Positions 5,097 to 8,459 of a stretch of DNA of 8,459 bases are shown piece after piece. This stretch comes from Candidatus Omnitrophota bacterium. Its GTDB lineage: Bacteria > Omnitrophota > Gorgyraeia > Duberdicusellales > 4484-171. The stretch lies in contig JAQTUC010000062.1 of NCBI GenBank assembly GCA_028710385.1, positions 1 to 8,459 on the forward strand, read 5' to 3'. Position 1 is the stretch's first letter. Each line of letters begins with the position of its first letter. The position numbers and the translations under genes were made by a program. The notes under the pieces are model-generated. The model saw nothing but the letters and a program-made list of their open reading frames with translations, ran no database searches and had not been told where the DNA came from.

Positions 5097-5690
5097 ATGC
5101 TGTATGAAGTGCCGCTTACGCGCATCAGTGAAATGGCTGATGTATCAGCAGAAGCGTTTATCGCCAACAATGACCCTATCGGCAATTTTATGTTTAAGGA
5201 TGAGCCAGGCCATCTCATTCTTAAGAAAAGATTTTTCCGCTCGCTCGTAACTTCCTGCTCTTCAAAATCCCTGCGCCAGGCAATATCCGTAAATCTTGAA
5301 GCGATAAGCATCTGGTTTCCTCCGGGCATGAGCCATTTGGAAGACGCGGATGTTGACCCTTTCAGTGAAAAAGATTTTGCAAATCCGGAAACCCCAAAGA
5401 GGATGCAGGCAGTGAATGAAGTTATCTCAGCTTTAACCGCGCATCTTGGGACAGAGCCGCAATGGTATCTGCATCTGGTTGCTGTGCAGCCGCAGTTTAG
5501 GGGAGAGGGTTATTCCTCGCAGTTAATAAGGCCTATGCTTGAAAAGGCAGCGAAGGAAAATATTGCCTGCACATTAATAACCCAAAGTTTTGAAAACGCA
5601 AGAAAATATGAGCATTGGGGTTTTGTTGTTGTTAAAGAAATGCCTGTTCCCGGTTCCGGCGAAAAATTTTATTCTATGCGTAAAGGATAA
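5097..5690 (+). CDS. GNAT-family acetyltransferase
   Basis: A 197-residue cytoplasmic enzyme expected to transfer an acyl group from acyl-CoA to an amine. The acetyl-CoA binding motif A is WYLHLVAVQPQFRGEGYSS (residues 123-141), with the loop Q133-F-R-G136-E-G138 that holds the pyrophosphate. Motif B follows as NARKYEHWGFVVV (167-179), with the usual Y and GF. SIWFPPG (71-77) matches the strand-plus-loop that comes before the core in many GNAT proteins of this length. The substrate cannot be predicted. AGGAAAG lies close to ATG 5097. The position between two exported-protein genes raises the possibility of modifying an envelope component, but GNAT genes travel widely and this may be chance. 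Confidence 0.85.
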   Translation: MLYEVPLTRISEMADVSAEAFIANNDPIGNFMFKDEPGHLILKKRFFRSLVTSCSSKSLRQAISVNLEAISIWFPPGMSHLEDADVDPFSEKDFANPETPKRMQAVNEVISALTAHLGTEPQWYLHLVAVQPQFRGEGYSSQLIRPMLEKAAKENIACTLITQSFENARKYEHWGFVVVKEMPVPGSGEKFYSMRKG

Positions 5691-5706
5691 TTGCCTTGGC
5701 GGCAAT
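5690..5706 (+). other. Intercistronic hairpin before the 5716 gene
   Basis: ATTGCC (5690-5695) and GGCAAT (5701-5706) form a 6-bp stem around TTGGC. It starts at the last base of the acetyltransferase stop codon and ends directly before the ribosome binding site AGGAGG (5707-5712). It could block ribosome read-through or protect one end of a processed mRNA; there is no T-tract. Confidence 0.5.
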
Positions 5707-5712
5707 AGGAGG
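5707..5712 (+). promoter_or_regulatory. Ribosome binding site that sets the start of the 5716 gene
   Basis: AGGAGG lies 3 nt before ATG 5716 and 15 nt before the in-frame ATG 5728. The frame is open back to 5590 inside the acetyltransferase gene, but only a start at 5716 or 5728 puts the signal peptide at the N-terminus. Confidence 0.7.
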
Positions 5713-5715
5713 TAT

Positions 5716-6501
5716 ATGAAAAATAAAATGAATATAATTCTGGCAGCAATGTTTTTATTCTATGCTTTGCCTGTTTTTGCGGAAAAGATTACGCTAAATT
5801 CAGGAAAAACAGTGGAAGGAAAAATAATTGAAAGGACAAATGATAAAATAAAAATAGATGTTGGCGGCATACCGATAACTTATTATATGGACCAGATTGA
5901 AAGTATTGACGGGAATAAAATAAAACCTTCTTCTATTCCGGAGGAGTCTGCTGATAAAAGTGAAACCAAGCCGGAAGAAAAATCAACTGCTCCGCAAGCA
6001 GCAAATACGGTTGATAAGTCTAAAAGCGTTTCATCCTGCCAGGATTGGATAAACAGCAAGCAGGTAACTGATTATTTTAGGCAGGAACAATTAATCACGC
6101 GTGAGCTTAATCAGAAAGGCCAGGTCATAATAGACAGGATGAATAAAAAATCAGAGATTGTTGCCTCGCTTGCCCAGCTTAAAGAAATAGGTTTAACCGC
6201 GAGCAGGAAGATGAATGAAATAATTCCGCCTGAGGAGTTGACTGGCATGTATAAGCTTAAGAAGCAAAGCCTGGAATACGGACAATTGGCCATGGAAGCT
6301 GCCATGAATAAAGACATAGATACGGCAAATGCTTATTACATAAAGCAAAGTGAAGCCACCAAAAAAGCAAACGAAGAACTGAGGAATTTATATGTTGCGC
6401 ATTCCTGTTCTGCTGAATTCGTTCAACAGCTTGATAAGATTATTGCAGGGCTGGATAATGAAATAAAACAAAGAAGCAACAAGCTAAAAGTGCAAAAATA
6501 A
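5716..6501 (+). CDS. Exported protein: Sm-like small β domain plus long helical domain
   Basis: A 261-residue protein with signal peptide (MKNKMNIILAAMFLFYALPVFA, cleavage after residue 22). Residues 24-66 form a short β-rich unit, ITLNSGKTVEGKII then IKIDVGGIPITYYMDQIESIDG, with the pattern of an SH3/Sm-like barrel: a strand, 'G-K-x-V-x-G-K-I', then alternating hydrophobic strands. A Pro/Glu/Lys/Ser-rich linker (about 67-105) leads to a mostly helical part (108-261) of heptad-like character, rich in Lys, Glu and Gln. C108 and C231 bracket it and could form a disulfide. The modular form suggests a periplasmic adaptor or scaffold. The short β unit looks to me like one recurring in uncultured Omnitrophota-type genomes, but that is from memory. 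Last gene of the likely 4671 operon; the minus-strand lipoprotein ends 17 bp away. Confidence 0.72.
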   Translation: MKNKMNIILAAMFLFYALPVFAEKITLNSGKTVEGKIIERTNDKIKIDVGGIPITYYMDQIESIDGNKIKPSSIPEESADKSETKPEEKSTAPQAANTVDKSKSVSSCQDWINSKQVTDYFRQEQLITRELNQKGQVIIDRMNKKSEIVASLAQLKEIGLTASRKMNEIIPPEELTGMYKLKKQSLEYGQLAMEAAMNKDIDTANAYYIKQSEATKKANEELRNLYVAHSCSAEFVQQLDKIIAGLDNEIKQRSNKLKVQK

Positions 6502-6518
6502 ATATGGTTTGATTGTTT

Positions 6519-6887
6519 TTAAGGAAGCAGCGCCTTTTCCGCTTTGGCAGTATCTTCGTGTATTTTATTCTTCAAACTTTCGCAGTAATAAATTTCTTCA
6601 CTGACATCTATATTATTGTCATGCCCCAGTTGTTTTAATTTAAAAATAGTATCAGAGAGATACGAACTGGCGTTTCTGTAGTCTTCTTTTGCGTTGAATG
6701 GGTGTATTTCGCAGTCGCCTTTAGCAGCCCAGCGAATAGCTTTTTTATAGCTTATGTTTGCTTCAGCAAGGCGGGGATTGTCGCTTAAGGATTTATGGTA
6801 TTGCGGTTGGCAGGTTGCGCAGCCGCTAAAGATGATAACAATAACGGCAAGAATTGAAAGATTGAATAATTTTTTGTATTTACTCAT
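6519..6887 (-). CDS. Small predicted lipoprotein
   Basis: A 122-residue protein read on the minus strand. The N-terminus is basic (MSKYKK), then a hydrophobic core (LSILAVIVIIF) ends in the lipobox FSGC with C23 as the lipidated residue. S at -2 and G at -1 fit the consensus; F at -3 is less usual. The mature part is mainly helical and charged, with residues near 46-58 (SYKKAIRWAAKGD) resembling a TPR-like or coiled helix pair, and further cysteines at C26, C59 and C102. No clear ribosome binding site is visible; the sequence before the start is AT-rich. It is convergent with the 5716 gene and divergent from the CPBP gene. No partner is evident. Confidence 0.7.
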   Translation of the reverse strand: MSKYKKLFNLSILAVIVIIFSGCATCQPQYHKSLSDNPRLAEANISYKKAIRWAAKGDCEIHPFNAKEDYRNASSYLSDTIFKLKQLGHDNNIDVSEEIYYCESLKNKIHEDTAKAEKALLP

Positions 6888-6993
6888 TTTAAAAATTTTA
6901 AACCAAAAAGCGGAATTTTTAAATCGGCAAACGGGATTTTTTTCTGACTTTTTTCTACTAATTGTAAAAAACCGCCCAAATCCGGAAAAACTA

Positions 6994-7002
6994 TGCTATA
7001 CT
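6994..7002 (+). promoter_or_regulatory. Extended -10 promoter of the CPBP gene
   Basis: TATGCTATACT contains the extended -10 pattern TGn followed by TATACT (6997-7002). No good -35 lies 17 bp upstream, as expected for extended -10 promoters. The inferred leader is about 55 nt long. Confidence 0.5.
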
Positions 7003-7064
7003 GATTTAATGCAGCCGAAAATTAATGTTTTGAATGTCCCGCCTTTTAAATCTTTATATAAAAT

Positions 7065-8459
7065 ATGAATTTAAAATTCAGGGAATGGCTGGCTTTTGTT
7101 ATTGTCGCGCTTTTATGTTTTGGTTTCTGGCAGAAACTGGAATACCCGCGTTTTTCCTTCCTTGAGCTTTCAGTAAACAAGCAAAAAGCTGAATTGGCCG
7201 CAGAAAATTATCTTAAGTCAAAGGGCATAGACTCCGGAAAGTATTCCAAGGTAACTGTTTTCGGAGTAGATGACTGGTTTAACCGCTATCTTCAAATAAC
7301 CATAGGCAGTAAAGGCGAAGAGAATTTTATAAAGCAATACAACTATGATTTATTTTTCTGGAAAGTAAGATTTTACAAGGAATTACAGAAGGAAGGCTAT
7401 GTTTTGCTGATAAGCCCTCAAAGCGGAGATGTGGTGGCTTACGTTCATCTTATAGAAGATATAGAGCCGCGGCCTTCGGGTGAGGAGGACGGCGCCAGGG
7501 AGAAAGCGGAAACATTTTTAAAGAACGCTTACGGCATTGATTTTACTCAATATGAATTCTATGAAAAGAAAGCAATGCGTCTTGAGAAAAGAATTGATTA
7601 TTCTTTTTCATGGAGCAAAAAAGGCGTTTATATTCCGTGGAAAGAAAATCAGGGGACAGCTAAGCTTCTTACCGGAGCCACTGTTTCAGGAGATGAGATA
7701 CTTGAATGCTATAAAAACCGTCTTGAGGTTCCGGAGAGTTTCCAGCGTTACGCCGAAAATCAGATTATCCTGGGAAAATATCTTCATAATTTCTATTTTA
7801 TTCTTCTTGTAATTCTTACAATGATTTCCGTAAATATAGTGGTCAGGAGGCGCTACGATGTAATTGCCAGGCCTCTAAAGAAATGGTTTTGCTCTCTCGC
7901 GCTGGTTATAGCTGTGATTAATGTTGTTGATGTTTTTAACGGGCTGCAGGATGTCTTTGCGGTGTATCCTTCAAGCGCCAGCATGTCGTCATACATAGGG
8001 CTTCATTTAACGCGCACAATTTTAAATATTATTTTGTTGTTTATCGGTTTTATTATGCCGGCCTTAGGCGGAGAGTTTTTGGCTCACGAAGTTTTTCATA
8101 AAAATAAACGCATTGCTTTTCTGCACTATATAAGGGCAAACTTTTTTAACAGGAATATCAGTAAGGCCGTAGTCCTTGGTTATGTGATAACGGTTATAAC
8201 GCTGGGGCTGCAGGCAATTGCGTTTTACCTGGGGCAGAAATATTTAGGCGTATGGAGAGAATGGTTTAAGCTGGCTGAGTTTTCTTCGGCATATGTTCCG
8301 CTTTTTAGCGTATTCGCAGTAAGCCTTACCGCCAGCTTTAATGAAGAAATAATATTTCGGCTTTTTGGAATAAGCCTGACAAAGAAATTATTCAAAAATG
8401 CAGTAGCTGCCGTTATACTAACTTCGTTATTGTGGGGCCTGGGGCATACCGGATATGTA
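7065..8459 (+). CDS. CPBP-family intramembrane metalloprotease with N-terminal PepSY-like repeats, 5' part
   Basis: The first 465 codons of a gene that runs off the right edge. A first membrane helix (about 8-22) leads to an extracytoplasmic region of about 215 residues. This appears to be two PepSY-like repeats: AELAAENYLKSKGI then LLISPQSGDVVAYVH (42-128), and AREKAETFLKNAYGI then TAKLLTGATVSGDE (144-210). Several membrane helices follow from about 241. The protease core shows motif 1, E427-E428-I-I-F-R432, and motif 2, W457-G-L-G-H461, which bind the catalytic metal in CPBP/CAAX-type proteases; the third motif would be beyond the window. An in-frame TAA at 7059-7061 makes ATG 7065 the earliest start; no ribosome binding site is visible. 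Targets may be exported peptides or prenylated-like substrates, which cannot be decided here. Confidence 0.85.
   Translation, partial: MNLKFREWLAFVIVALLCFGFWQKLEYPRFSFLELSVNKQKAELAAENYLKSKGIDSGKYSKVTVFGVDDWFNRYLQITIGSKGEENFIKQYNYDLFFWKVRFYKELQKEGYVLLISPQSGDVVAYVHLIEDIEPRPSGEEDGAREKAETFLKNAYGIDFTQYEFYEKKAMRLEKRIDYSFSWSKKGVYIPWKENQGTAKLLTGATVSGDEILECYKNRLEVPESFQRYAENQIILGKYLHNFYFILLVILTMISVNIVVRRRYDVIARPLKKWFCSLALVIAVINVVDVFNGLQDVFAVYPSSASMSSYIGLHLTRTILNIILLFIGFIMPALGGEFLAHEVFHKNKRIAFLHYIRANFFNRNISKAVVLGYVITVITLGLQAIAFYLGQKYLGVWREWFKLAEFSSAYVPLFSVFAVSLTASFNEEIIFRLFGISLTKKLFKNAVAAVILTSLLWGLGHTGYV

Noticed and set aside
6578..6591. TTTCGCAGTAATAA, similar to part of the promoter-like repeat
   Set aside because: It lies within the lipoprotein coding sequence, lacks a TTGACC-like hexamer 17 bp upstream, and matches only the short GCAGTAA core.
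6754..7068. Plus-strand open frame of 104 codons
   Set aside because: It starts inside the minus-strand lipoprotein gene and runs through the divergent promoter region; its translation has no recognisable order and no ribosome binding site.
7537..7812. Plus-strand open frame of 91 codons inside the CPBP gene
   Set aside because: It is a shifted frame inside a gene with intact catalytic motifs.

Overview
The window is an AT-rich, densely packed stretch of a diderm (Gram-negative type) bacterial chromosome. The evidence for an outer membrane is a β-barrel protein ending in an aromatic residue at the left edge, several cleavable signal peptides and one lipoprotein. Most genes have strong AGGAGG-type ribosome binding sites. 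The mix of small secreted and membrane proteins of unknown function, and the motif style of the protein at 5716-6501, remind me of uncultured groups such as Omnitrophota or Elusimicrobiota. That placement is an impression from memory, not a result.

Layout, left to right: the 3' end of an outer-membrane β-barrel gene (2-454); an exported protein with five regular propeller-like repeats (591-1550); a 318-bp gene-free stretch with two promoter-like repeats (1551-1868); an exported two-cysteine protein followed by a four-helix membrane protein (1869-2885); a two-helix membrane protein and an exported NTF2-like protein in tandem (3005-3636); a YcaC-type cysteine hydrolase with its own terminator (3845-4484); a likely operon of an exported acidic/aromatic protein, a GNAT acetyltransferase and an exported Sm-like/helical protein (4671-6501); a lipoprotein on the minus strand (6519-6887); and, reading away from it, the first 465 codons of a CPBP-family membrane protease with a large N-terminal extracytoplasmic domain (7065 to the end). 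Eight of the ten complete genes, and both partial ones, encode exported or membrane proteins, so the window is mostly about the cell envelope. The two clear cytoplasmic enzymes are the YcaC-like hydrolase and the acetyltransferase.

The main unexplained signal is intergenic. A 29-bp block with the form of a housekeeping promoter (TTGACC, exactly 17 bp, TAAAAT) occurs four times on the plus strand, at 502, 1656, 1727 and 4541. The spacer, which is normally free to vary, is conserved and ends in invariant GCAG. Three copies follow, at a nearly fixed distance, a hairpin whose stem bases differ while pairing is kept. These three copies precede genes for signal-peptide-bearing proteins (591, 1869, 4671). 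This is either a shared regulatory unit of a set of envelope genes or a small interspersed repeat that carries a promoter. Counting it across the genome would help separate these options.
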